34,516 nt of DNA from an uncultured Armatimonadota bacterium (GTDB lineage Bacteria > Armatimonadota > Fimbriimonadia > Fimbriimonadales > Fimbriimonadaceae), in NCBI GenBank assembly GCA_903833215.1, contig CAILEM010000149.1, forward strand, positions 1 to 34,516, given 5' to 3'. Positions 26,134-34,274 of the stretch are shown here, one piece after another. Numbering within the stretch: the first letter of the stretch is position 1; each line of letters starts with the position of its first letter. The notes under the pieces were generated by a model. It had not been told where the DNA came from and searched no databases. It worked only from the letters and a program-made list of their open reading frames with translations. A program made the translations under genes and the position numbers.

Positions 26134-26162
26134 GTGACACAAACGTGACAGAAACGTAACAA
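26134..26162 (-). promoter_or_regulatory. Pho-box-like triple direct repeat
   Basis: On the minus strand three 7-base units recur every 11 bases: TTGTTAC, CTGTCAC and GTGTCAC, separated by GTTT each time. This matches the form of the PhoB box (CTGTCAT, 4-base AT-rich spacer, CTGTCAT) and more generally OmpR-family tandem sites. It lies about 70-97 bases before the HAF-repeat start codon, where an activator would bind. Regulation by phosphate is an inference. Confidence 0.5.
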
Positions 26163-26207
26163 ACGTTCAGACGGGCCGTTTGGCCCATCCAATAGGGGCC
26201 ACATGGC

Positions 26208-27128
26208 CTAGCCCGCCGGCACCAGCGACTCACCAAGCTGCTCTTCGTGAACAGCAAGGGCATGCGAAATCTCATCCTGTATTCGTCGCGCATGGATCTG
26301 CGAGGCGTGCTTCACCGCCCGGAACCTCTGCTCGAATTCAACGTGCTGCTCACGGCTCATGCTTGCCAACAGATCTGGCGAAACCGTTACCCGATCAATC
26401 GCGGGACGGAAGGATTCTTTCGCCAAGACTTCTTGGAACATATTGCTGTGGCTGAGGTTGACAACCTGTGGATGCAGTCGATGGTCGGGACCGTAGAAAT
26501 TCTGGAGTTGCTTGGCCTCCCCCGATACCGGATCTAGCCAAGAAATATATCCGTTTGGCGCCAGTTGAAGCGGGCCGCTCAGCACTCCCATGAAGTCGTA
26601 TCGCACACCGTTCGCCGCAGCCGGATCATAGAAGTTTGGCGTAAAGAAGTCAGAGACGAGGACACCGTTGATCTGGTATCCAAACTGGCCATCTTCGACG
26701 GGGTCGCAAACTTCGACCACGTATTGCACCTCGTGCTGAGGAAGCCCTAATTGAACCGCCTCTTCGAGCAGTGGACCAGCATGCAATCGGTTTCCAGACG
26801 GATCCACAAGCATCTCCAGACACTCATGACTTGCGCTGAGAGACCATTTGTCCCCAGCCTCGACGAGAGCATAAGGCTGATTACGTTTGTCAAGATGGAC
26901 GCCTGCCGCACCATCTGGCAGCTTCATTGGGTCTTCGATAAAAATGGGCCAATAGCCGACCGGCACATCCGCAGCTTTTGGAAACGCAGAAACAGTAGCA
27001 GTGATGCCCCAGATCGGGCTGAAATCACGGATGACCTGAGTCGCAAGAGCCGCAGCAACATGTGCTACCTCCGACATGTCTACTCTGACACCGCGTGGAA
27101 CGAGGGCCACGTGCGCTACCGAACTCAT
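26208..27128 (-). CDS. Putative HExxE-type metallopeptidase-like protein
   Basis: The 306-residue protein has no signal peptide. Its clearest motif is SASHECLEMLVDPSGN (His101, Glu102, Glu105, Asp109). It is followed by EVCDPVE (about 139-145), a HExxE/DP pattern that I know from uncharacterised zinc-peptidase-like proteins in which a SHEhhEhhxDP helix supplies metal ligands. I infer a metal site, but the enzyme activity is unproven. The last 70 residues are helical and charged (EFEQRFRAVKHASQIHARRIQ). ACCTCC on the plus strand (27135-27140) gives an excellent ribosome site, GGAGGT, seven bases before ATG 27128. It is separated from the next upstream gene by a strong terminator, so it has its own promoter or read-through. 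Confidence 0.65.
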   Translation of the reverse strand: MSSVAHVALVPRGVRVDMSEVAHVAAALATQVIRDFSPIWGITATVSAFPKAADVPVGYWPIFIEDPMKLPDGAAGVHLDKRNQPYALVEAGDKWSLSASHECLEMLVDPSGNRLHAGPLLEEAVQLGLPQHEVQYVVEVCDPVEDGQFGYQINGVLVSDFFTPNFYDPAAANGVRYDFMGVLSGPLQLAPNGYISWLDPVSGEAKQLQNFYGPDHRLHPQVVNLSHSNMFQEVLAKESFRPAIDRVTVSPDLLASMSREQHVEFEQRFRAVKHASQIHARRIQDEISHALAVHEEQLGESLVPAG

Positions 27129-27152
27129 CTGTCAACCTCCATTGGCTCTAGC

Positions 27153-27190
27153 AAAAAACGCCCACCTAGGAGTCTAGTCCTAGGTGGGCG
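27153..27190 (-). terminator. Textbook Rho-independent terminator
   Basis: A perfect 13-bp stem (27159-27171 with 27178-27190) around a 6-base loop is followed on the minus strand by six T (27153-27158). It ends the transcript of the small secreted protein upstream. Confidence 0.9.
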
Positions 27191-27229
27191 ATATGCGCAA
27201 GTGTATCGTAAAAAGGTTTGGTTAACGGC

Positions 27230-27757
27230 TTAGGGTTGACCACCATGAAGGGAGATTGCACGCGTCGCCTCGCTGCTGGCGACTTTGATATCTGCCGCTG
27301 CCCGAATGGCTTTGGAGTTTGGCTTTGAACCTGCCGCCGCCGCCAAATCCTTGGTTGCTTGCTGAAGGAACGCATAGCCTTTTCTCATATTCTCCTGGCT
27401 CGCCGCAATCTGCTGAGGTGTAAATTGGGAACGAGCGGCCCCAGAACTTATATGGTCCTTGACGCTAGGTAGCGCGCGATGAAATGCCTTTGCACCGTTG
27501 ATAGCGGTGTCGGCAAGAACTAATGCGGAATGCGTTGCATGGATCGAGCGTACGCGGAATCCATCGTAGATGGGTAACCCCAACTTCATCGCATCGATCG
27601 CGTTATTTAGGTCAGTTTGAAGAGCGACAAGCGCCTGGGGGTTGGGTGGAATAAAGCCAGCACGTTGTCGAGTGCGGTAATTCTGTCCTTGCGCCAAAAC
27701 ACCTGCAACGAGTGAAGTGACGATCATCAGAGCGAGGGTTGGGCGAAGTAATTTCAT
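27230..27757 (-). CDS. Small secreted helical protein, function unknown
   Basis: The 175-residue protein has a clear signal peptide (about 1-22, MIVTSLVAGVLA then QG). The mature part is largely helical and Ala-rich (about 45-170), with no cysteine and no family I can name. It contains many Ala/Gln/Lys/Ser residues and a regular helix pattern, as in small periplasmic or surface helical bundles. ATG 27757 has no strong ribosome site. The transcript ends at the strong terminator 40 bases downstream. It is divergent from the gene at 27869. Confidence 0.65.
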   Translation of the reverse strand: MKLLRPTLALMIVTSLVAGVLAQGQNYRTRQRAGFIPPNPQALVALQTDLNNAIDAMKLGLPIYDGFRVRSIHATHSALVLADTAINGAKAFHRALPSVKDHISSGAARSQFTPQQIAASQENMRKGYAFLQQATKDLAAAAGSKPNSKAIRAAADIKVASSEATRAISLHGGQP

Positions 27758-27868
27758 AGGTAAACCAGAGGTTCGTCGTGTTCTATTGTAGGGCTAAACG
27801 ATGCTTTCGGAGCAGAGTTCAGTCAACTGGGCCAAAAGCCCTGACTGACATTGCGCCACAATGACGGT

Positions 27869-28450
27869 ATGCAACCTAATGCACCACGGAAGCTTAACCT
27901 CGGCGATCTGCTCGATGGCACTGTCGTCAAACCTATCGGAGGTCGTCGCTTTGCCGTGAAGTGCAAGGGGGTACCCGATGGTTGGAAGGTCGAACTGCAC
28001 GCTCGACGCCCCGAAACCATTCGCCCAGGTGGGCTCGGAACCTTCTGGGTCGCGAAAGTTTCACCCCTGCAAGGGTCCGTCCTCGTTCACGAAGGGGACT
28101 TCGGCCGAATGCCGATCAGCGACGTCATGAGAGCGCGCTACATCGCTGGCCTAAAGGCGCTCCTTAGCGAGGAGGAAATCAGCGGTGAGTTGCTCGCCGA
28201 CGCGCGATCGATGGTTCTGCGAATCGAAAAGAAAGACCAAGTCGACTGGCTCACCGTGTGGAAAGTGCTTGGAATGCCCCCCACCGGCGACGTCAAAACC
28301 CTACTCGCCGCGATCAACGCGATCCGAACCGCCCGAACTGAAGACATCGCCTCCCTCCCCGCCCGAAGAGCCGAACTCATCGAGAAGTACGGCGGAATCC
28401 TAGAAAGAACGATCACTAGACTCGGGGATGTACCAAAAGACGAAGACTAG
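27869..28450 (+). CDS. Hypothetical cytoplasmic protein
   Basis: The 193-residue product from ATG 27869 (an in-frame TTG at 27851 is the alternative) has no signal or membrane segment. Residues about 10-75 are beta-rich (LLDGTVVKPIGGRRFAVKCKG) and could be a small barrel, and the rest is helical and charged (ISGELLADARSMVLRIEKKD, then a Lys/Glu-rich end). I do not recognise the family. Codon use and length support a real gene, but there is no strong ribosome site. Confidence 0.6.
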   Translation: MQPNAPRKLNLGDLLDGTVVKPIGGRRFAVKCKGVPDGWKVELHARRPETIRPGGLGTFWVAKVSPLQGSVLVHEGDFGRMPISDVMRARYIAGLKALLSEEEISGELLADARSMVLRIEKKDQVDWLTVWKVLGMPPTGDVKTLLAAINAIRTARTEDIASLPARRAELIEKYGGILERTITRLGDVPKDED

Positions 28451-28467
28451 TTAGCGCATATTTCGCG

Positions 28468-28496
28468 TTTGAGTGATATATGCTTCACCGCTCAAA
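28468..28496. terminator. Weak hairpin between convergent genes
   Basis: TTTGAG (28468-28473) pairs with CTCAAA (28491-28496), with a possible 3-base extension inside. It lies in the 49 bases between the + strand hypothetical gene and the - strand toxin gene. Confidence 0.3.
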
Positions 28497-28499
28497 ACC

Positions 28500-28997
28500 T
28501 CAGTAGCCAAGTGCAGTCCTGATGTCTTTGAAGAGCAAGAACAAGTGCAGTGGATGGGTTGGCGAGGGAAGCATCCCGAACTTCGAGTAAAAAGCTCTGG
28601 CCTCCTCGTCCATGGAATGAACAACGAAGGCCCTCCCCCCAATCTGCTCATGAGCGCGAAGTGCACGAAGCATTGCGTCTCGGAATAAGAGCTTTCCGAG
28701 ACCCGTCCCCTGAGCAGTTTGGTCTACGGCGAGTCTAGCCAAAAGAATGCAAGGAACTGGGTGCCTGGGCTGTCCTTTCATGACGCGGTCAGGGGCATCC
28801 GCTGGCTCTACTCCTGCTGGCGCCAAGCTGTAATACCCTACGACTCTGCGTTCAGAAACCACGACGTATGTGCGCGCCAGTCCCCCCTGTTGATTGGTTA
28901 TGGCGAAGCCTCTTAGGAATGAGTTGAGCGGTTCTTTACCGCAGTCAAATGAGCCAACATCGTGAGTTTTGTCGAGTAGAACCGGCTCACTCAGCAA
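28500..28997 (-). CDS. GNAT-family toxin of a toxin-antitoxin pair
   Basis: The 165-residue GNAT acetyltransferase matches the TacT/AtaT-type toxins, which use acetyl-CoA to acetylate the amino acid on charged tRNA and stop translation. Seen here: the N-terminal NSFLRGFAITNQQGGLARTYV motif, LARLAVDQTAQGTGLGKLL (acetyl-CoA loop, about 87-104), and the likely catalytic Tyr137 in ARAFYSKFGM. The start is TTG 28997: GGAGGA, which overlaps the end of the antitoxin gene, lies seven bases before it. The gap to the antitoxin stop is three bases, so the pair is one operon with coupled translation. Confidence 0.88.
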   Translation of the reverse strand: MLSEPVLLDKTHDVGSFDCGKEPLNSFLRGFAITNQQGGLARTYVVVSERRVVGYYSLAPAGVEPADAPDRVMKGQPRHPVPCILLARLAVDQTAQGTGLGKLLFRDAMLRALRAHEQIGGRAFVVHSMDEEARAFYSKFGMLPSPTHPLHLFLLFKDIRTALGY

Positions 28998-29000
28998 GGA

Positions 29001-29285
29001 TCAGTCCTCCCATGGTGCTTTCAACGCAAGTAGTTCCTTTAATTGGGGGATCTCCCTCGCAGGAGCGTCGAGGAGTTGACAGAACTCTGCCCAGTCGTCA
29101 GGACCAAGGCGAAATAGCGTTTGGACTTCTCCGATTTCGTTACGAACAATTTCCTCAGCAATAGGCACGCTTGTGTGAAGAATGAACTGACTGACACTCA
29201 TATTCTTTGACTGCGCAGCACGGGCGAGCATTGCTTTATCACGCTCAGACGCCCGGATATGAAGATGTTCGATCTTGGCTTGCAT
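29001..29285 (-). CDS. DUF1778 / TacA-like antitoxin
   Basis: The 94-residue protein from ATG 29285 begins MQAKIEHLHIRASERDKAML, the ribbon-helix-helix DNA-binding start of DUF1778 antitoxins, followed by the toxin-binding helical tail. AAGGA precedes this ATG by four bases; two earlier in-frame starts are less well placed. It should neutralise the GNAT toxin and repress the operon. A perfect palindrome lies 41-50 bases upstream and may be its operator. Confidence 0.88.
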   Translation of the reverse strand: MQAKIEHLHIRASERDKAMLARAAQSKNMSVSQFILHTSVPIAEEIVRNEIGEVQTLFRLGPDDWAEFCQLLDAPAREIPQLKELLALKAPWED

Positions 29286-29325
29286 GGCTTCCTTCAGCAT
29301 ATACCTTACCACGACTGGAACACAT

Positions 29326-29335
29326 TGTGATCACA
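29326..29335. promoter_or_regulatory. Palindrome TGTGATCACA upstream of the antitoxin
   Basis: A perfect 10-base palindrome lies before the toxin-antitoxin operon. Such sites are usual targets of the ribbon-helix-helix antitoxin itself. It is also close to a CRP half-site pair without the spacer, so autoregulation is an inference. Confidence 0.4.
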
Positions 29336-29416
29336 TTTGCATTCGGTGTAGCTGCCGCACGTATGTCGAGTGATCGCGAGCAAACTCTACGTCGATGAAT
29401 TGCGAGAAGTCCGAAA

Positions 29417-29716
29417 CTAGTTTTGCAGCCGTTCCAACTCTTCCCTTAGGGTCTGAATCTTGGCTTGCATCACTTCTTGCACCTTGCGCTGCGATTCGGC
29501 CGACTGCTTCTGCGCGGTGATCTTTTGGCGGAGCCGCTCTTTTTCTTTTCTTAGTTGCTCGGCTTGCTGAAGGGCGACCGCTTTTTCTTGTTGAGCGGCG
29601 ATGACTCGGGCTCTCAACTCCTCGTTGTCGCGACGCAACACATCGACCTGCTTACGCAGACCGACATCAGCGAGGCTGACGAACGGATACTTTCGGCTAA
29701 AGAGGAGCTTTACCAT
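29417..29716 (-). CDS. Small coiled-coil protein
   Basis: The 99-residue protein is almost entirely one long coiled coil (about residues 20-99, Leu/Glu/Gln/Lys-rich heptads such as LRRDNEELRARV). A short non-coiled N-terminus precedes it. No ribosome site is clear before ATG 29716, and a function cannot be assigned. It lies 102 bases after the DUF1501 gene on the same strand, with a hairpin between. Confidence 0.5.
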   Translation of the reverse strand: MVKLLFSRKYPFVSLADVGLRKQVDVLRRDNEELRARVIAAQQEKAVALQQAEQLRKEKERLRQKITAQKQSAESQRKVQEVMQAKIQTLREELERLQN

Positions 29717-29783
29717 CGAGATTGAGCCACTTCACACCCCAATCAAGCGGCGTGAACTCAGCCCAACAGTACCCGGCAAACCA

Positions 29784-29806
29784 AAATCGGAGAAAACTGC
29801 CGATTT
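29784..29806 (-). terminator. Hairpin after the DUF1501 gene
   Basis: AAATCGG (29784-29790) pairs with CCGATTT (29800-29806) around a 9-base loop, 13 bases past the DUF1501 stop on the minus strand. The following sequence has only a short T run (TTTTGGTTT), so termination may be partial. Confidence 0.4.
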
Positions 29807-29818
29807 CAAGGTTCCCTA

Positions 29819-31276
29819 TTAGGCGACGATGTCGTGAATCACATTTCCGTATAGGTCGGTCAGGCGATAGTCGCGTCCAGCGTGACGGTAGGTGAACTTC
29901 AGGTGGTCGAAGCCGAGCAGGTGGAGGATCGTGGCATGGAGGTCATGCACATGAACCGGATTCTGCTCGGCTTTGAATCCAAAGTCGTCAGTCGCCCCGT
30001 ACACCGTGCCGCGCTTCACGCCGCCGCCCGCCATCCAGTAAGTGAAGCCGTAGTGATTATGGTCGCGCCCATTCGCATGTCCAGCGTTGGCACCAGGCGT
30101 CGGGAGTTCCACCGTCGGAGTGCGGCCAAACTCGCCGCCCCAGATCACAAGTGTGTCATCCAACATGCCGCGTTGCTTTAAGTCGGTTAGAAGTGCGCCA
30201 ATCGCCTGATCTGACTCGTGAGCCAAATTGCGGTGCGCCACCGCGATGTCGTCGTGGCTATCCCACGGCTGACCGGCACCGTGATAGAGCTGAATGAACC
30301 GAACTCCACGCTCCGCAAGCCGCCGAGCCATGAGGCACTGACGAGCAAACGTCCCCGGCCCATACATATCGCGGGTCGCCTGCGACTCCTTATTGACGTC
30401 GAACGCATCGGTCGCCTCGGTCTGCATTCGGTAAGCCAGTTCGAACGACTGGATGCGCGACTCGAGGGCAGCGTCGTGTCCTCTCAAGTCGGCATGCTTT
30501 CGGTTCAGTCGTTGAACCAGATCAAGCTGCTCCCGCTGATCACTTGGCAGTGTGTAGTGGTCTTTGATGTTCTCGATCAGCTTATCGATATCGGTATTCG
30601 CGGGGTCGATATACGTTCCGGCTAGGACTCCCGGCAAGAACCCAGACTGCCAGTTCTGAGTTTCCTGAATCGGAAATCCGCCTGGACACATCGCAATGAA
30701 GCCAGGCAAATTCTGATTCTCGGTCCCCAAACCATAAAGCACCCAAGAGCCCATCGAAGGGCGAACCATCCGCGACTCGCCGCAGTTCATCAACAGCAGC
30801 GATGGCTCGTGGTTTGGCACATCCGCATGCATCGAGCGGATGACGACCATGTCGTCGACGTGCTTGGCGACATTCGGGAAGATCTCACTTACCTCGATTC
30901 CCGACTGGCCGTACTTCTTGAAACTGTAGGCCGAAGGAAACGCGGCACCGGTTTTTCGCTCGGTGGGAAGTTGAAGTGGAATCGGCTGGCCCGCATATTT
31001 CTGCAGCGCGGGCTTAGGGTCGAATGTGTCGACCTGAGATGGCCCGCCGTTCATAAATAGGAAGATCACACGCTTGGCTTTGGCCTTCAGCGGAGGCGCG
31101 TGGGGTGCAAGCGGGTTCTGCGCATTGCCGGTCGAGCCAGGTCCTGCTGCGAAGGCCGACTCTCCCATCAAGCCCATCAAACCAAGCGCGGCAAAGCCGT
31201 TACCCATCCGGCCCAGCAGTTGCCGACGGCTTAGAAAGAGATCACGGAATGGATCGTTGTGGTTGTATTCAGACAT
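29819..31276 (-). CDS. DUF1501 protein with Tat-type signal
   Basis: The 485-residue protein has a twin-arginine-like start: SRRQLLGRMG at about 16-25, then a hydrophobic stretch ending AFAA. DUF1501 follows from about 65 with FLFMNGGPSQVDTFDPKP, and the C-terminal end TYRHAGRDYRLTDLYGNVIHD is usual for the family. The fold is related to alkaline phosphatase/sulfatase enzymes, but the function of DUF1501 is unknown. It almost always sits beside a DUF1549/DUF1553 protein, as here (43 bases downstream of it). The pair probably acts together at the cell envelope. Confidence 0.9.
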   Translation of the reverse strand: MSEYNHNDPFRDLFLSRRQLLGRMGNGFAALGLMGLMGESAFAAGPGSTGNAQNPLAPHAPPLKAKAKRVIFLFMNGGPSQVDTFDPKPALQKYAGQPIPLQLPTERKTGAAFPSAYSFKKYGQSGIEVSEIFPNVAKHVDDMVVIRSMHADVPNHEPSLLLMNCGESRMVRPSMGSWVLYGLGTENQNLPGFIAMCPGGFPIQETQNWQSGFLPGVLAGTYIDPANTDIDKLIENIKDHYTLPSDQREQLDLVQRLNRKHADLRGHDAALESRIQSFELAYRMQTEATDAFDVNKESQATRDMYGPGTFARQCLMARRLAERGVRFIQLYHGAGQPWDSHDDIAVAHRNLAHESDQAIGALLTDLKQRGMLDDTLVIWGGEFGRTPTVELPTPGANAGHANGRDHNHYGFTYWMAGGGVKRGTVYGATDDFGFKAEQNPVHVHDLHATILHLLGFDHLKFTYRHAGRDYRLTDLYGNVIHDIVA

Positions 31277-31319
31277 TGGTGGCCCTGACTTGGTAGGTAC
31301 TTATCATACGATCCTAAAA

Positions 31320-34274
31320 CTAATCGACGAACAAAAACTCGTTGGTCATTAACAATGCCTGCGCGTAGAGTGCAAGCCGAGATATGGGAGGACCAGGAGG
31401 TGGTCCAAAATCAGCAGCGGCCTCCCAAGTTCTAGAACCATCCACCGCTTGCACCGTTGGCGACCATCCAAATCCATCGTAGCCGTCACTATCGAGTGGG
31501 TCGACGACAAAGTCGATCGTATCGCCCTTTTCCACAGCAACAGAAGGGATCTCGGCTTTGGTAGTCGTGTTGTGAACATTCCACCGGCCAACGAGCCCAA
31601 TCCGGCTAGAAATAATTCGCGCTCCGATGCCGTCGCCCTGCGCTTGGGGGTGGGATATCGAACCCAAGATTCGAATCGTCATCGACTTTGGTGCCACCCA
31701 ACGTCGAACCACACAGTGCTTTCGATCGTGCCCAGGATGGCCGCCTTGGGCGCTTAGGAGGATGTAGCCTAGAACCGGATCTGGAAAAGTCTTGGTAGGC
31801 TGATACCCCTGCGCGCTGAGTTCGGAAATCGGTGTAAAGAACGACAGGTGCGACTGTTCGCGATCAATCTCACCGTAGCCATACCGCCAAACGGCATCAG
31901 GTGCCATGACGCTCGGCTCGCCATGGTGCAGATAGGCAACGCCCGAAGCCAACTCATCGGCATCCGGCAGACGCTGAAAAAGCAGAAGGTAGAGCCTTCT
32001 CACCCTTTGACCATCATCGCTGGCTTTGGCAATCTCGGGTCTCTTCACGAGATCCTGGGCATCTTCAACCGCCAGGGCCGAATTCAGGAAGAACAGGGCC
32101 TGTTGTGGAACCGTCGTGGTGAAGCGACGAGCACTCGTGCTATCTGGGGACGCAAAGTCAAATGTCCGGAAAGTGCCTGGTAGGTTTTGTCTCTCAACAA
32201 ATCCGTAAACGGCTCGTCGACCCGTAAATGGCTTTGCCCACAGGTCAACCGACTTGCCACCCACTTGCTTAATATCCAACCGTCCGGCCGCATTCATCAA
32301 GGAGTCTCGCATCTGCTCCATGTCGAGCCTATGTCGATTCATTCGACTTACGAGTCGATTGTCAGGATCTGCCGCGAGTGTCTGCGCAGTTGGGTTTGAG
32401 CTTTGGCGGTAGGTGTTTGAAGTCACGATGAAGCGATGGAGCTTCTTGATGGACCATCCATTCTCCATGAACGTCGACGCCAGATAGTCGAGTAGCTCAG
32501 GATGGGTTGGCTTCTCACCTTGATGCCCAAAGTCGGAGGGTGTTCGCACGATTCCAGCGCCGAAGTGGTCCTGCCAAATCCGATTCACAAACACGCGAGC
32601 GGTAAGCGGGTTATCTTTCGAAGCAATCGACTTCGCAAGTTCGAGTCGACCACTTCCGCTGGTCCAGTGTTCACGCTCGACACCTGGTTTCGTCAGGGCA
32701 GAAAGGAAGCGACGAGGTGCGACTTCACCGCCGTTGGCAGGATTGCCTCGTCGAAAGACGACGCCATCGTGAGGGTTGCTGTCGACCATCGCCATCGCAA
32801 GCTCTGGCGTTGGAGGCGGACTCTTCTTCAGAGATTCGAGTTCAGTGCGAACTCCATTCAAATGGTCGCGCTCAGCAGGCTCGAACACTGGCATCAATTT
32901 GGCCAGAGTTGCCGCATCTGGCAACTCTTCCTCGCGGAACGACTGCAGTGCCTTTTTGACCTCCGCACTCACACCGTTTTGCGTGTCTGGAGTCGTGTTG
33001 AGCTTCCGGAGTCGCTTCACCTGGGACGAGATGATCTCTTTGCTCGTCGCATCGAGCGAGGTGACGCGTTGGCTGTATTTCTCCCAAGGCTCTCGAATCG
33101 ACTTCTCCGAGATCGCAGCCATCGTCTCGCTAGAAGAAGCAAAAACGGAATAGAGCGAATAGTAATCCTGAGTTGGGATTGGATCGAACTTGTGGTCGTG
33201 ACAGCGCGCGCACTCGACCGTGAACGCCTGGAACCCCCGCATGGTCACATCGATTCGATCATCGATAATGTCCGGCTGGCTATTCAGAAAGCGTCGCCCA
33301 ACAGAAAGAAAACCGAGCGCCGCCAACGGCGTTTTATCCTCACCGTTTTGCACATCTGGAACGCGATCTGCCGCAAGTTGTTGAATGACGAACTGATCGT
33401 AAGGAAGATCTTTGTTCATCGCCGCGACGACCCAATCGCGGTAGGTGTAAGCGTTGGGATAGTTCCGATCTTCGTTAAACACGTACCCTTTGGTATCCGC
33501 GTAGCGGGCCACATCAAGCCATCGCCGCGCCCACCTTTCGCCGTACCGAGGAGAAGCCAAAAGTCGATCCACGACCTTGTCGTAGGCAGTCGGGGATTTG
33601 TCGGTGAGGAACGCTTGCATCTCACCCGCAGTTGGGGCGAGGCCGGTGAGATCGTATGTGACACGCCGCATTAGCGTGTGCTTATCTGCTGGCGACGCAG
33701 GGGCCAGCTTCTTGGCTTCCAACTTTGCCAGGACAAAGGCGTCGATTCCGTTTCTGATCCAAGCTGTGTTCTTAACTTTGGGCAGTGCAACCTTCTTGAC
33801 TGGCTGCAAAGACCACCACTTCTCAGGCTCGACTTCTTTTGCTCCTGGCGTCTCTGGCCATGGTGCCCCCATTTGAACCCAAGCCTCAATATCGGCAACC
33901 TCGTTCGGCTTAAGTTTGCCCCCTTGAGGCATTTTCAGGAGGGTCGTTTGCCGCAAAGCAACCACCAGAAGACTCTGGTTCGGCTCGCCCGGAATAATGG
34001 CCGGGCCCGATTGTCCACCCTTGAGCAGGGCGGCAACACTATTGACACGAAGCCCCCCCATTTTCGCCGTCGGACCGTGGCATGCGTAACACTTGTCGAC
34101 CAAAACGGGCCGAATCTTGGATTCAAAGAACGTAATCTGGTCCTTCGTGGGCTTGGCAACCGCTGCGGTCTTCTGCTGGGCAGAAAACCCAATCAGGCTA
34201 AACGCCAGAAACCCGAGCGAAGCAACAAGGGCTCCTCCCGATCGATTCAATGAACGCGACGGCAGAGTTGGCAT
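31320..34274 (-). CDS. Planctomycete-type c-type cytochrome with DUF1549 and DUF1553
   Basis: The 984-residue protein has a signal-like helix (about 15-33), then a cytochrome c-like domain (PSCyt1) with CYACHG (Cys62, Cys65, His66) for one covalent haem. DUF1549 spans about 150-360 and DUF1553 roughly 530-800, with the motif RVFVNRIWQDHFGAGIV. Between the DUF1553 body and its usual end (ALLMTNEFLFVD) is a jelly-roll-like insert (about 810-945; GHPGHDRKHCVVRRW, GDTIDFVVDP) that may bind sugar. The role is unknown; an envelope oxidoreductase or polymer-processing job is plausible. ATG 34274 begins MPTLPSRS with no strong ribosome site. It is the first gene of the pair with DUF1501. Confidence 0.92.
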   Translation of the reverse strand: MPTLPSRSLNRSGGALVASLGFLAFSLIGFSAQQKTAAVAKPTKDQITFFESKIRPVLVDKCYACHGPTAKMGGLRVNSVAALLKGGQSGPAIIPGEPNQSLLVVALRQTTLLKMPQGGKLKPNEVADIEAWVQMGAPWPETPGAKEVEPEKWWSLQPVKKVALPKVKNTAWIRNGIDAFVLAKLEAKKLAPASPADKHTLMRRVTYDLTGLAPTAGEMQAFLTDKSPTAYDKVVDRLLASPRYGERWARRWLDVARYADTKGYVFNEDRNYPNAYTYRDWVVAAMNKDLPYDQFVIQQLAADRVPDVQNGEDKTPLAALGFLSVGRRFLNSQPDIIDDRIDVTMRGFQAFTVECARCHDHKFDPIPTQDYYSLYSVFASSSETMAAISEKSIREPWEKYSQRVTSLDATSKEIISSQVKRLRKLNTTPDTQNGVSAEVKKALQSFREEELPDAATLAKLMPVFEPAERDHLNGVRTELESLKKSPPPTPELAMAMVDSNPHDGVVFRRGNPANGGEVAPRRFLSALTKPGVEREHWTSGSGRLELAKSIASKDNPLTARVFVNRIWQDHFGAGIVRTPSDFGHQGEKPTHPELLDYLASTFMENGWSIKKLHRFIVTSNTYRQSSNPTAQTLAADPDNRLVSRMNRHRLDMEQMRDSLMNAAGRLDIKQVGGKSVDLWAKPFTGRRAVYGFVERQNLPGTFRTFDFASPDSTSARRFTTTVPQQALFFLNSALAVEDAQDLVKRPEIAKASDDGQRVRRLYLLLFQRLPDADELASGVAYLHHGEPSVMAPDAVWRYGYGEIDREQSHLSFFTPISELSAQGYQPTKTFPDPVLGYILLSAQGGHPGHDRKHCVVRRWVAPKSMTIRILGSISHPQAQGDGIGARIISSRIGLVGRWNVHNTTTKAEIPSVAVEKGDTIDFVVDPLDSDGYDGFGWSPTVQAVDGSRTWEAAADFGPPPGPPISRLALYAQALLMTNEFLFVD

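Noticed and set aside
32502-33674. A 390-codon open frame on the + strand
   Set aside because: It is opposite the DUF1549/DUF1553 gene, with an Arg-rich composition typical of a shadow frame.
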